Of a stretch of DNA of 64,000 nt, positions 24,101-34,203 are shown piece by piece; within the stretch, counting starts at the first letter, position 1, and the number at the start of each line of letters is the position of its first letter. Below the pieces are notes generated by a model. The model did no database searches and had not been told where the DNA came from. It saw only the letters and a program-made list of their open reading frames with translations. The position numbers and the translations under genes were made by a program. The DNA is taken from contig CAWBYA010000004.1 in the NCBI GenBank assembly GCA_963792895.1, forward strand, positions 62,001 to 126,000, given 5' to 3'. The stretch is from UBA6912 sp963792895. GTDB taxonomy: Bacteria > Actinomycetota > Acidimicrobiia > Spongiisociales > UBA5794.

Positions 24101-27100
24101 CGTTCACCAGCACGGACATGCTCGTCATCACGGGGTTCGTGACCTTCGCCGGGGACTTCACCAACACTGCAACCGGTACCGTGCTGCAAACCGACGGATC
24201 ACTCTCCCTGGATTCGGCCGTCGTCACGTCCTTCACCAACGACGGTCTCCACGAATTCACCGCCGACTTCGACAACATTCTCAAGTCCGGTCTCGATACC
24301 GATCCGACCTATGCGAACAACGGGACGGTACGCAAAACCGGAGGAACCGGCACCACGGTCTTCGACAACGATCTCGTGATGTCGAGCCCAGGAGTCGTTG
24401 AGGCACTGAGCGGAACGCTCGACGTGAACAGCGACGATCTGGCCCAGCTACCGGCGACAACACTCACAGGCGGCACCTGGCGCGTCGCCGGCGACGCCAC
24501 CATCGACCTCGGCAACCTCGATTCGATCGTCGAGGTGGGGGCCGGGGCCACCGTGGAGCTGCTCGGACCGAACGCTGCGTTCGTGCCCCTCGAGGACGTG
24601 GCCACCAACACCGGATCGTGGACCATCACCGATGGAGCCACCTTCACGACGGCGGGACCGCTCACCACGACCGGGGATCTGGTCGTCGGACCTGGCAGCA
24701 CACTCACGGTGAACGGCGACTTCATAGAGAACAGTGTCGGCAGTCTGCACATCCAGATCGCCGACGAATCCTCGACTGGGCAGTTCGGCGTGGTCGACGC
24801 CACCGGCTTCACCGTCGATCTGCAGAACCCGAGCACCCTGGACCTCGACCTGGTCGGCGGGTTCACCCCGGTCGCCGGTGACTTCTACGACATCATCTTC
24901 TGGACGACACGCACGGGGACCTTCACCAACACGGTGGACGTGGACCCCTTCTTCGAGCTGGATTACCAGGCCGACCGGCTGCGACTCAACGAGCCGACCA
25001 ACAACCCGCCCGTGCTCGACTTGATCGGCGCCCAGTCCGGCGACGAGGAGACCACGATTTCCTTCACCGCGACGGCGGACGATCCGGACGCAACCAACAC
25101 GCTCACCTTCAGCCTCGAGGGCACGCCGCCGGCCGGCGCGGACATCGATCCCGACACGGGTGAGTTCACGTGGACGCCGAGCGAGGACCAAGGACCAGGC
25201 GCTTTCGACATCATCGTGCGCGTCACCGACGACGGCACTCCCGTGATGTTCGCCGAGGAAGTCGTCACCGTCACGGTGGACGAAGTCAACCTCGCCCCAA
25301 CCCTCGGCGCCCTCACCGACGACACCGTCGATGAGGGCTCGCTCATCACCTTCACGGCAACCGCCACCGATCCCGATGTCCCGGCCAACACGCTGACGTT
25401 CTCCCTCGACACCCCGCCGGACGGGGCGTTCATCGGGTCGACGAGCGGCACCTTCACCTGGATACCGCAGGACAGCGACGACGGCGGACCGATCACGTTG
25501 GTGGTCGATGACAATGGGGCGCCGCCGCTCGGCGACAGCGGAGTGGTGACGATCACGGTCAACAACGTGCCGCCGACCGTGCAGGCCGGCGACGATCAGA
25601 CGGTGAACGTCGGCGAGACCGTGAACCTCGACCCCGCGACCTTCACCGATCCGGGCTCTGGCGACACCCACACCGCCACGATCGAATGGGGCGACGGGAC
25701 GGCCGTCGAGAACGGCTCCGTCGACGACGCCCTCAACACCGTCTCCGGGTCGCACGTCTACGCCACCGCCGATACCTACACGGTCACGGTGACCGTGAGC
25801 GACGACGATGGCGGCACCGACCCGGACACGTTCACCGTGACGGTGCTGGCGAACACGGCTCCGGTGGCTGAGGCGGGCGGCCCCTACAGCGTCGAGGAGG
25901 GCTCGACCGTGCTGCTCGACGGCACCGGCTCGACCGACCCGGACGGGACCATCACGTCCTACCTGTGGTCGCCGGACAGCAACCTCGACGACGCCACCCT
26001 GGCGCAGCCGACGTTCACCGCCGTCGACGACGGTTTCGTCGTGATGACGCTCACCGTCACCGATGACGGCGCCCCCGGTCTCACCCACGACGACACGGCC
26101 ACCGTCACGGTGAACAACGTCGATCCTGTGGTGGTTGCCGGCGCCGACGAGACGGCCGACGAGGGCGAGACGATCTCTCTCGACGTGGCCACGTTCAGCG
26201 ACGTCGGCACGCTCGACACTCACACCGCCCAGATCGATTGGGGCGATGGCACCATCACCGGCGGCGCGGTCGACCAAGGTGCCGAGACCGTGTCCGGCAG
26301 CCATTCATATGGCGACGACGGCGTCTTCACGGTGACCGTGACCGTCACCGACGACGACTTCGGATCAAGCTCCGACACGTTCACCGTCACCGTGGGGAAT
26401 GTGACGCCCATCGTCGACTCCGGCCTCGACCAGACCGTGAACGAGGGCGATCTCGTGAACCTCGATCCGGCCACATTCTTCGATCCGGGCTTCGGAGAGA
26501 CGCACACCGCCACCATCGATTGGGGCGATAGTTCGACGGCCGACAACGGCACAGTCGACGACGTGCTCGACACCGTCGCCGCCTCACACGAATACACCGA
26601 CAACGGCGTGTTCACGGTGACCGTGACGGTGGACGACGGCACCGGGGGCGTCGACGCGGACACGTTCACAGTGACCGTCGAGAACCTCGCCCCTGTCGTC
26701 GTGGCCGGGGCTGATCAGACCGTCGTGGTCAACGATCTCGTGACCTTGGATCCGGCGACCTTTACCGACGCCGGTGAGGACGACACCCATACCGCCGAGA
26801 TCGATTGGGGCGACGGCACGGTCGAAGCCGGGACGCTCGATCCGCTCGCCGGCACCGTCGACGGTTCGCACGTCTACACCGTGGCCGACACATACACCGT
26901 CACCGTCACGGTGACCGACGACGACCTGGGCGTCGGTTTTGACACGCTCACGGTGGTGGTGGACCCGGCACCGAACGTGCCGCCCACCGCCGACGCGGCC
27001 GGCCCGTACACGGTCGACGAGGGCTCAACCGTACAACTCGACGGCACCGGGTCGACGGACTCCGACGGGACCATCGCGTCGTATCTCTGGTCGCCGGACA

Positions 27101-30100
27101 CGAACCTCGACGACCCCGCCTTGGCCCAGCCCACCTTCACCGGGGTGGATGACGACGTCGTGACCATCACGCTCGAGGTGGTCGACGACGACGGTGCGCC
27201 AAGCGATCCCGACGCCACCACGACGGTGACGGTCGACAACGTCGCGCCGACGGTGGACGCCGGTGCCGACCGCACCACGAGCGTTGGGGCGACGGTGAAC
27301 CTCGACCCGGCGACGTTCACCGATCCCGGCGCGCTGGACACCCACACCGCAGAGATCGACTGGGGCGACGGCACGGTTGAAGCCGGAACGCTCGATCCGC
27401 TCGCCGGTACCGTCGACGGTTCTCACGTGTACGGCACGACGGGTCTGTTCACCGTGGCGGTGACGGTGACCGACGACGACGGCGGGGTCTCCTCGGATTC
27501 ATTCACCGTCGACGTCGGTGCGGTCAACCTGCCGCCCGACGCCGTCGATGACGGGTTCGACGTGTCCGAAGGCACTGGCGATCGCACGCTCCACGTACTC
27601 GCCAACGACTCCGATCCTGAGAGTGACCCGTTCACGATCGTGTCCAATACGGATCCGGCGCTCGGTACAGGTTCGGTGGCCTGCTCCGCAGACGACTGCA
27701 CGTACACGGCGCCGCTGGGCTTCACCGGGACCGCGACGTTCACGTACACGATCGAAGACGATGGCGGTGGCCAGGACACCGCAACGGTCGGCGTGAACGT
27801 TCTGGGCTGTATCGATCCCACCACGGCGTTCGCCGAGTCCGGTCTGGTCACGGGCTACGCATGGGAAGAGTGTGCCGCACCGGCTGCCCATGAGCTGGCC
27901 GGAGTGGACCTCACGCCGTTGTTCCCGCCCACCGGCACACTGCTGCACATGACCACTGGTGTGGCCGTGGACGGCGAGCCTACAGATACCGCCAACGACG
28001 ACCTCGGCACGAGCTTCCGCGGCGCCAACGACGTGTCTGTGCTGCGGATGGACCTCGACATCCCGGCTCCCGGCGTCGGTGAGGACCCGCTCAACTGCTT
28101 CTCTTTCGACGTGCTCTTCGGTTCCGAGGAGTACCCCGATTTCGTGAACAAGCCATACAACGACGGTTTCCTCGCCGAGCTCGACCTCAGCGACTGGAGC
28201 GTCATCGGCGCCACCATCGACGCCCCGAACAACTTCGCCAACGACAACGGCGAATACATCAGCGTGAAGGGCTCCTTCTTCGATCCTGCCCGAGTCATCA
28301 CAGACACCGGCATGGTCTACAACGGCTCGACCGGCGTGCTGCGTGCCTTCACCCCCATCGCGCCCGGGGCACACTCGCTCTACCTGTCGATCTTCGACGG
28401 CGCCGATGGGTTCGAGAACTCGGGTGCCCTGCTCGACAATCTGGTTGCCTTCACCACGGCCACGTGTCCAGGTGGGGTCAGCCAGCCGCCCGTCGCGGAA
28501 GACGACGACTTCACCGTCAACGAGGACACGGCGACGGAGTTCGACGTGCTCGCCAACGACTTCGATCCGGACGGCGACCCCATCACGATCCTCCAAGTCA
28601 CGGTGCCGCCGGCGCACGGCACGGTGGTCGTCAATGCCGATCGCACGGCGCTCACCTACACGCCAGACTTCAACTACCACGGTGCCGACAGCTTCGAGTA
28701 CGCCGCCACCGACATTCCGAACAGCTCCGAGGACGAGCCGATAGCCGATCAGTCGCGGGCCACGGTGAGCGTCACCGTCATCGAAGTGAACGATCCGCCG
28801 ATCGCGGTCTGGAACTTCGTGGACGTGCCCGTCGACGTCCCGACGGCGATCGACGTGCTGGCCAACGACTTCGACTACGACGACATCGACGGCGACATCC
28901 TCCACATCGAGTCGTTCACCGACCCGGTGTTTGGCTCGGTGACGTGCTCGCTCATCGAGTGCACCTTCACGACGTTGCCCGGCTACGACGGGCAGGACTC
29001 GTTCACGTATACGGTCATCGACGTGCGCGAGACGGATCCGGGCGTGTTCACACCGCGCGGCGGCAGCGACACGACGACGGTCTACATCAACACGCCGCCG
29101 GGAATCCCCGACGACAACATCTGGCCGACCGCCGACGCAGACGGACCGTATGAGGCCGAGGTCGACGCGCCCATCGTCCTAGACGGCACCAGCTCGTTCG
29201 ATCCGGACGGCACCATCGATAGCTGGAACTGGTTCACGACCACCGACGCGCCCGTGACGTTCACCGGCACCGACGGGCCGACTCCGACGTTCACGACGCC
29301 GCAGAACGGTGTCTTCCGCGTATACCTCGTTGTTACCGACAACGATGGCGGCTGGGACTGGGACACAACGCTGATCACATCGTTCGCAGCCGACATCACC
29401 TCACCCATCGACGAGGGTGGCTCGGCGACCGTGACGGTGGACTTCTTCAACCCCGGCGGTGACCTGACCACAACCATCGACTGGGGGGACGGCTCGCCGG
29501 TCGAGACGGTCGACTTCTCCATCTTCCCGGTGTTCAAGAACCACGCGTACCCGCAGGACAGCAGCGACAACCCGGGTGGCGTCTACGACGTCACGGTGTG
29601 TGTGACTGGCGACACCGCCGAAGAGATGATCGACGTCTGCGACACCCAGCCGCTCACGGTGAACAACGTGCTGCCGATCGTGGACGCCGGCATCGACCGC
29701 AATCTGCTGGTCGGTGGCGAGCTCATCCAGAGCCGGATGAGCTTCGTCGACCCCGGCGACGACGAGCCATGGACGGCGACGGTCGATTGGGGCGATGGCT
29801 CGCCTGAGGACTCGCTCGACGTCGATCAAGCCACCGGCATTCTCACCATGCCAATTGGACACGTCTACCCCAACCTCGGCGTGTTCACCGTCACCATCTG
29901 TGTCCAAGACGATGACGGCGATGGCTGCGACACGTTCGATGTCGACGTCTCCAACAACGCACCCCCCGTGGTCGACGGCGGGGGACCATACGCCGGCGAC
30001 GAGGGTGACACGATCGTCCTCGACGGCTCGGCGTCGTCGGATCCCGACGGCACGGTCGACACGTACATCTGGACCGCCGCCGATCCTCTGGTGACGCTCA

Positions 30101-33100
30101 CCGGCGATGACACGGCCACCCCGACGTTCGTAGCGGCCGACAACGGCAGCTTCGAGGTCACGCTGCAAGTGTGCGACGAAGATGCGGCGTGCAGCGATCT
30201 CGACGTGATCACGGTCGACGTCACCAACGTGTCTCCTGTGGTGGAAGCGGGCGTCAATCAAACGGTGCTCGTCAACGACACGGTCTCGCTCGACCCGGCG
30301 ACGTTCACCGATCCTGGTAGCGCAGACACCCACGTCGACGACATCGATTGGGGCGACGGCACCACCGAGGAAGGCGTCGTGGACCAGGTTGCCGGGACCG
30401 TCTCAGGTTCGCATGTGTATACGAGTGAGGGAACGTTCACGGTGACCGTGACGGTGACCGACGACGACGGCGGCGTAGGCTTCGACACCTTCACGGTTGA
30501 CGTGTCGCTGACACCAAACGACCCGCCGACGGCAGATGCCGGCGGTCCGTACACGGTGGACGAAGGCTCGACGGTGCTGCTGGACGGCACCGGCTCGAGC
30601 GATCCCGACGGCACGATCGAAGCCTACGACTGGTCACCGACCGACAACCTGGACGACCCGACCTCGGCGCAGCCAACGTTCTCCGGTGTCGACGACGACT
30701 CTGTCACGATGACGCTGACTGTCACCGACGACAACGGCGCCACCGACTCGGCGGACACCACGGTCACGGTCGACAACGTGGCGCCGACGGTCGAGGCTGG
30801 AGTGGATCAGGCCGTGAGTGAGGGTGGCGCCGTGGTGCTCGATCCGGCGACGTTCACCGATCCTGGCGTTCTCGATACGCATACTGCTGAGATCGACTGG
30901 GGCGATGGCACCATCGAGGCGGGCACGTTGGATCAAGTTCTGGGCACCGTGGACGGATCCCACGTGTATCCCGACGACGGGGTGTTCACCGTCACCGTGA
31001 CGGTGACAGACGACGACGGGGGCATCGGGTCCGACACGCTCACCGTCACCGTCGACAACGTGGCGCCTACGGTCGACGCCGGGCTGGATCAGACGGTCGA
31101 CGAGGGCGCCACCGTGTCGCTGGACCCGGCCACGTTCAGCGACCCGGGAATCTCCGACACCCACACCGCCACCATCGACTGGGGCGACGGCACCATCGAG
31201 GCGGGCACGTTGGATCAAGCCCTGGGCACGGTGGACGGGTCCCACGTGTATCCCGACGACGGGGTGTTCACCGTCACCGTGACGCTGACAGACGGCGACG
31301 GCGGGATCGGGTCCGACACGCTCACCGTCACCGTCGACAACGTGGCGCCTACGGTCGACGCCGGGCTGGATCAGACGGTCGACGAGGGCGCCTCCGTGTC
31401 GCTGGACCCGGCCACGTTCAGCGACCCGGGAGTCTCCGACACCCACACCGCCACCATCGACTGGGGCGACGGGACCATCGAGCCCGGGACCGTTGGAGCC
31501 GGCGTCGTCGACGGATCGCACGTCTACGGCACAGCCGGCACCTACACCGTCACCGTCACGGTCACCGACGACGACGGCGGGATCGGGTCCGACACGTTCA
31601 CTGTCACCGTGAGCTCGCTGCCGACGCTGTCGATCTCCGATGTGTCGGTCGACGAGACCGACGCCAACTTCCTCGCTCAGCTCACCATCACGCTGTCCGA
31701 AGTGTCCTCGAACGACGTCGAGGTCGACTTCACGGCCGTCGACGGAACGGCGCTCGCCGGCGCCGATTACAACGCCACTCCGGACCGCATCACGGTTTCT
31801 GCTGGCTCGACATTTGCGACGACCGACGTCGAGATCGTCGGCGACGACATCGACGAACCCGACGAGATGTTCACCGTCGAACTGTCCAACCCGGCCAACG
31901 CCGCCATCGCCGCTGGCACGGCGACGTGGACGATCGTCGATGACGACGGACCCGCCAACGATTCGCCGACGGCTGATCCGGCAGGACCCTATGGAGTGGA
32001 CGAAGGCTCGACGGTGCTGCTCGACGGTTCGGGCTCGTTCGACAGCGATGGGACGATCGAAGCCTACGACTGGTCGCCGGCCGGCAACCTCGACGACGCG
32101 ACCCTGGCGCAGCCAACGTTCACGGGTACCGACGACGACATCGTCACCATGACACTGACCGTCACCGACGACGGCGGCGCAACCGACGCGGCCGGCACCA
32201 CGGTCACGGTCAACAACGTCGCCCCCACCGTCGAAGCCGGCGTCGACCAGACGGTGCTGGTGAACTCCACCGTAACGCTCGACCCGGCGACCTTCGCCGA
32301 CCCCGGCACGCTCGACACCCACACGGCCGAGATCGATTGGGGCGATGGGACGGCCGACCTGGGGACGACCGGCGCCAGCACGGTCGACGGTTCTCACAGC
32401 TATACGGCCGTCGGCACCTACACCGTGACGGTGACCGTCACCGACGACGACGGAGGTGTCGGCACCGACACACTCACGGTCGAAGTCATCACGGGCAATC
32501 CACCCGTCGCCCGAATCGTCGCGCCGGATATCGTCGACGAAGGCTCCTCCATTGCGCTGAACGGCCTCCGTTCCAGAGACTTCGACGGCGGCATCGTGTC
32601 GTGGCTGTGGTCACCGGCCGACAACCTGAACGACCCGACCCTCCCCATCACGGTCTTCACCGGAGTCGACGACGCCGTCGTCGACTTGACGCTGACCGTC
32701 ACGGACAACGACGGTCTCAGCGGCGCCGCCACGATCACCGTGACGGTGCTCAACGTGGCACCGACCGTCGATGCCGGTGCGGACCAGACCCTGACCGTGG
32801 GCGCCTCGATGGTGCTGGACCTCGCGACGTTCACCGATCCCGGCATTCTCGACACGCACACCGCCACCATCGACTGGGGCGACGGAACCGCTGAAGCCGG
32901 CACCATGGGCGCCGGGACAGTGGACGGCTCGCACACATACGCGAGCGAGGGCACCTTCACGGTCACGGTCACGGTCACCGATGACGACGGCGGGGTCGCA
33001 TCAGACACGCTGTTGGTGTCGGTGCTCGACACGAACGAGTGCGACATCATGGGCACCAGCGGTGACGACGTGCTGATGGGCACCTCGGCCGATGAAACGA

Positions 33101-34203
33101 TCTGCGGCCTCGGTGGCAACGACATCCTCGACGGTGCCGGTGGCAACGACGTGCTCCTGGGTGGCGCGGATGACGACACCCTGATCGGCGGGACCGGGTC
33201 CGACGTCCTCGACGGCGACGGCGGACCCGAAGCCGGACCCGGCACTGATACCGCCGACTACTCGGCGGCCACTGCCGAGATGATCGTGAACCTCGACACG
33301 GGCATTGCCACCGGCCAGGGTTCGGACACCTTGGTTGCGGTCGAGAACGTCGAGGGGTCGCCACAAGGTGACCGCATCACCGGCGACGACAACGACAATG
33401 TCCTCAACGGCAACGCCGGGAACGACGTGATCAACGGTCGCGGCGGCGACGACACGCTGAACGGAGGCAGTCACACGACGGCTGTGGAAGGTCCGATCCC
33501 TGAGCCGGGCGATCGGGTCAGCTTCGCAGGCGGCGGGGCTGCGGTCGTCGTGAATCTCGACGTAGGCACGGCCGAGGGATGGGGCGACGACACGCTGGCC
33601 GGATTCGAGAACGTCTTCGGGACAGAGTTGGCCGACATCATCACGGGATCATCCGATGACAACCGTCTCTTCGGGGCCGGCGGAAACGACACCCTCTCCG
33701 GCGGAGCAGGGCAAGACATCCTGGCGGGCGGGACCGGCAGCGACACACTCGACGGTGGAGACGGCATCGACATCATCAACGCCGGCGACGGCAACGACGT
33801 GTTGTTCGGCGGCGACGGGGACGACACCCTGAATGGCAACGCAGGAGCCGACGTGGCGTACGGCGGTGGTGGCGCAGACCTGATCACGGGCGGCGACGGC
33901 GACGACGAGCTCTTCGGGGAGGCGGGCAACGATCACGTCGTCGGGAACGGAGGCGACGACCTCCTCTTCGGAGACGCAGGCGCCGATCTGCTGGAGGGCG
34001 GCAATGGCGACGACACACTGTTCGGCGGCACCGGCAACGACCGACTGTTGGGCAACCTCGACGACGACGACATGTTCGGAGAGTCCGGCAATGACCGCTT
34101 GATCGACGGTTCCGGCAACGACGACTTCGACGGCGGCGCAGGACGCAAGGACAAGTGCACAGGTGCCGGAGGCGGCGACACCTTCGTCGGGTGCGAGATC
34201 TGA
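21148..34203 (+). CDS. Giant RTX/PKD repeat surface protein (4351 aa)
   Basis: Exported adhesin-like protein. The start at 21148 has GGAGGGGG just upstream. A long n-region precedes a signal helix at residues 37-50 (IIAVALAGLTLFWI), with cleavage near ASSQ at about 56. Residues 58-160: a NWDGG/NWDTDTVPSAGDD beta-helix-like opening. 162-1098: 4.6 units of about 204 aa, the first three almost identical. 1286-1474: two cadherin-like Ig modules. 1475-2130: PKD domains (WGDGT, GSHVY, FTVTVTVTDDDGG). 2220-2445: choice-of-anchor L domain (FDVLFGSEEYPDFVNKPYND). 2446-2648: cadherin/VCBS-like units. 2655-3488: more PKD. 3491-3603: Calx-beta. 3605-3963: PKD. 3965-4340: RTX GGxGxDxLxG nonapeptides, ending KCTGAGGGDTFVGCE. 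It probably forms a long Ca2+-stabilised stalk; the binding target is unknown. Confidence 0.92.
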   Translation: MAHVRLSWFMRRLPIASSPHPAPAPPTRMRRVGRWSIIAVALAGLTLFWIPRASSQLVCPAGAVNWDGGSGNWSVATNWDTDTVPSAGDDVCIEVPGITVTVDDAQAAQSLVASSDIEITGTSSLLTLSSASEITGNLLISGDLDAGADLTVAGTTTWEDSRVDGSFTSTDMVLVTGFVTLGGELTNDGTVVQSDGTLSLDSDSGASFTNNGLHEFTTDFDVSETGNGAVDPTYVNNGTVRKSGGAGITTLGSVSTASDIDVSNTGVFEALSGTLQVFDVVASTDTTFVLANDAVIEWDGDATEVADISGNFVSTGVGTVAWTGDYMATGPVTLSFPTGVFTLSGDLDAAGSTITNTNEVTWDGGRVDGSFTSTDMVLVTGFVTLGGELTNDGTVVQSDGTLSLDSDSGASFTNNGLHEFTTDFDVSETGNGAVDPTYVNNGTVRKSGGAGITTLGSVSTASDIDVSNTGVFEALSGTLQVFDVVASTDTTFVLANDAVIEWDGDATEVADISGNFVSTGVGTVAWTGDYMATGPVTLSFPTGVFTLSGDLDAAGSTITNTNEVTWDGGRIDGSFTSTDMVLVTGFVTLGGELTNDGTVVQSDGTLSLDSDSGASFTNNGLHEFTTDFDVSETGNGAVDPTYVNNGTVRKSGGAGITTLGSVSTASDIDVSNTGVFEALSGTLQVFDVVASTDTTFVLANDAVIEWDGDATEVADISGNFVSTGVGTVAWTGDYMATGPVTLSFPTGVFTLSGDLDAAGSTITNTNEVTWDGGRIDGTFITTDTLIITGFVTFAGDFTNTASGTVLQTDGTVSLDSAVVTSFTNDGLHEFTADFDNVSETGSGAVDPTYVNNGTVRKSGGVGITTLGSVSTASDIDVSNTGVFEALSGTLQVFDVVASTDTTFVLANDAVIEWDGDSTEIADISGVLSSTGAGTVEWTGDYTATGPVVFDMDTGVFTLAGDIDATGTTITNINEITWDGGRIDGTFTSTDMLVITGFVTFAGDFTNTATGTVLQTDGSLSLDSAVVTSFTNDGLHEFTADFDNILKSGLDTDPTYANNGTVRKTGGTGTTVFDNDLVMSSPGVVEALSGTLDVNSDDLAQLPATTLTGGTWRVAGDATIDLGNLDSIVEVGAGATVELLGPNAAFVPLEDVATNTGSWTITDGATFTTAGPLTTTGDLVVGPGSTLTVNGDFIENSVGSLHIQIADESSTGQFGVVDATGFTVDLQNPSTLDLDLVGGFTPVAGDFYDIIFWTTRTGTFTNTVDVDPFFELDYQADRLRLNEPTNNPPVLDLIGAQSGDEETTISFTATADDPDATNTLTFSLEGTPPAGADIDPDTGEFTWTPSEDQGPGAFDIIVRVTDDGTPVMFAEEVVTVTVDEVNLAPTLGALTDDTVDEGSLITFTATATDPDVPANTLTFSLDTPPDGAFIGSTSGTFTWIPQDSDDGGPITLVVDDNGAPPLGDSGVVTITVNNVPPTVQAGDDQTVNVGETVNLDPATFTDPGSGDTHTATIEWGDGTAVENGSVDDALNTVSGSHVYATADTYTVTVTVSDDDGGTDPDTFTVTVLANTAPVAEAGGPYSVEEGSTVLLDGTGSTDPDGTITSYLWSPDSNLDDATLAQPTFTAVDDGFVVMTLTVTDDGAPGLTHDDTATVTVNNVDPVVVAGADETADEGETISLDVATFSDVGTLDTHTAQIDWGDGTITGGAVDQGAETVSGSHSYGDDGVFTVTVTVTDDDFGSSSDTFTVTVGNVTPIVDSGLDQTVNEGDLVNLDPATFFDPGFGETHTATIDWGDSSTADNGTVDDVLDTVAASHEYTDNGVFTVTVTVDDGTGGVDADTFTVTVENLAPVVVAGADQTVVVNDLVTLDPATFTDAGEDDTHTAEIDWGDGTVEAGTLDPLAGTVDGSHVYTVADTYTVTVTVTDDDLGVGFDTLTVVVDPAPNVPPTADAAGPYTVDEGSTVQLDGTGSTDSDGTIASYLWSPDTNLDDPALAQPTFTGVDDDVVTITLEVVDDDGAPSDPDATTTVTVDNVAPTVDAGADRTTSVGATVNLDPATFTDPGALDTHTAEIDWGDGTVEAGTLDPLAGTVDGSHVYGTTGLFTVAVTVTDDDGGVSSDSFTVDVGAVNLPPDAVDDGFDVSEGTGDRTLHVLANDSDPESDPFTIVSNTDPALGTGSVACSADDCTYTAPLGFTGTATFTYTIEDDGGGQDTATVGVNVLGCIDPTTAFAESGLVTGYAWEECAAPAAHELAGVDLTPLFPPTGTLLHMTTGVAVDGEPTDTANDDLGTSFRGANDVSVLRMDLDIPAPGVGEDPLNCFSFDVLFGSEEYPDFVNKPYNDGFLAELDLSDWSVIGATIDAPNNFANDNGEYISVKGSFFDPARVITDTGMVYNGSTGVLRAFTPIAPGAHSLYLSIFDGADGFENSGALLDNLVAFTTATCPGGVSQPPVAEDDDFTVNEDTATEFDVLANDFDPDGDPITILQVTVPPAHGTVVVNADRTALTYTPDFNYHGADSFEYAATDIPNSSEDEPIADQSRATVSVTVIEVNDPPIAVWNFVDVPVDVPTAIDVLANDFDYDDIDGDILHIESFTDPVFGSVTCSLIECTFTTLPGYDGQDSFTYTVIDVRETDPGVFTPRGGSDTTTVYINTPPGIPDDNIWPTADADGPYEAEVDAPIVLDGTSSFDPDGTIDSWNWFTTTDAPVTFTGTDGPTPTFTTPQNGVFRVYLVVTDNDGGWDWDTTLITSFAADITSPIDEGGSATVTVDFFNPGGDLTTTIDWGDGSPVETVDFSIFPVFKNHAYPQDSSDNPGGVYDVTVCVTGDTAEEMIDVCDTQPLTVNNVLPIVDAGIDRNLLVGGELIQSRMSFVDPGDDEPWTATVDWGDGSPEDSLDVDQATGILTMPIGHVYPNLGVFTVTICVQDDDGDGCDTFDVDVSNNAPPVVDGGGPYAGDEGDTIVLDGSASSDPDGTVDTYIWTAADPLVTLTGDDTATPTFVAADNGSFEVTLQVCDEDAACSDLDVITVDVTNVSPVVEAGVNQTVLVNDTVSLDPATFTDPGSADTHVDDIDWGDGTTEEGVVDQVAGTVSGSHVYTSEGTFTVTVTVTDDDGGVGFDTFTVDVSLTPNDPPTADAGGPYTVDEGSTVLLDGTGSSDPDGTIEAYDWSPTDNLDDPTSAQPTFSGVDDDSVTMTLTVTDDNGATDSADTTVTVDNVAPTVEAGVDQAVSEGGAVVLDPATFTDPGVLDTHTAEIDWGDGTIEAGTLDQVLGTVDGSHVYPDDGVFTVTVTVTDDDGGIGSDTLTVTVDNVAPTVDAGLDQTVDEGATVSLDPATFSDPGISDTHTATIDWGDGTIEAGTLDQALGTVDGSHVYPDDGVFTVTVTLTDGDGGIGSDTLTVTVDNVAPTVDAGLDQTVDEGASVSLDPATFSDPGVSDTHTATIDWGDGTIEPGTVGAGVVDGSHVYGTAGTYTVTVTVTDDDGGIGSDTFTVTVSSLPTLSISDVSVDETDANFLAQLTITLSEVSSNDVEVDFTAVDGTALAGADYNATPDRITVSAGSTFATTDVEIVGDDIDEPDEMFTVELSNPANAAIAAGTATWTIVDDDGPANDSPTADPAGPYGVDEGSTVLLDGSGSFDSDGTIEAYDWSPAGNLDDATLAQPTFTGTDDDIVTMTLTVTDDGGATDAAGTTVTVNNVAPTVEAGVDQTVLVNSTVTLDPATFADPGTLDTHTAEIDWGDGTADLGTTGASTVDGSHSYTAVGTYTVTVTVTDDDGGVGTDTLTVEVITGNPPVARIVAPDIVDEGSSIALNGLRSRDFDGGIVSWLWSPADNLNDPTLPITVFTGVDDAVVDLTLTVTDNDGLSGAATITVTVLNVAPTVDAGADQTLTVGASMVLDLATFTDPGILDTHTATIDWGDGTAEAGTMGAGTVDGSHTYASEGTFTVTVTVTDDDGGVASDTLLVSVLDTNECDIMGTSGDDVLMGTSADETICGLGGNDILDGAGGNDVLLGGADDDTLIGGTGSDVLDGDGGPEAGPGTDTADYSAATAEMIVNLDTGIATGQGSDTLVAVENVEGSPQGDRITGDDNDNVLNGNAGNDVINGRGGDDTLNGGSHTTAVEGPIPEPGDRVSFAGGGAAVVVNLDVGTAEGWGDDTLAGFENVFGTELADIITGSSDDNRLFGAGGNDTLSGGAGQDILAGGTGSDTLDGGDGIDIINAGDGNDVLFGGDGDDTLNGNAGADVAYGGGGADLITGGDGDDELFGEAGNDHVVGNGGDDLLFGDAGADLLEGGNGDDTLFGGTGNDRLLGNLDDDDMFGESGNDRLIDGSGNDDFDGGAGRKDKCTGAGGGDTFVGCEI
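21631..24440 (+). repeat. 612-bp tandem repeats within the giant gene
   Basis: Units begin at 21631, 22243 and 22855 (period exactly 612 bp) and are almost identical in DNA. A fourth starts at 23467 (618 bp, with its first half and end diverged) and a partial fifth at 24085. Differences between units 1-3 are few, for example GTC versus ATC in the opening RVDGS/RIDGS. Inside each unit, segments rich in TTG, GTG and GGG codons alternate with segments using the CTC/GCC style of the rest of the gene. Confidence 0.95.
31051..31560 (+). repeat. 282-bp PKD-unit duplication
   Basis: GTCGACAACGTGGCGCCTAC starts near-identical PKD-coding units at 31051 and 31333 (94 codons apart). A more diverged unit precedes them at about 30769. 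The near-identity indicates recent duplication or gene conversion within the giant gene. Confidence 0.85.

Noticed and set aside
21517..24189. Long minus-strand open frame (890 codons) opposite the giant gene
   Set aside because: Arg/His-rich translation that repeats with the 612-bp units; an antisense shadow with no signal or family features.
24448..26304. Minus-strand open frames opposite the PKD region
   Set aside because: Composition mirrors the GAC/GTC codons of the real gene; no start sites or motifs.
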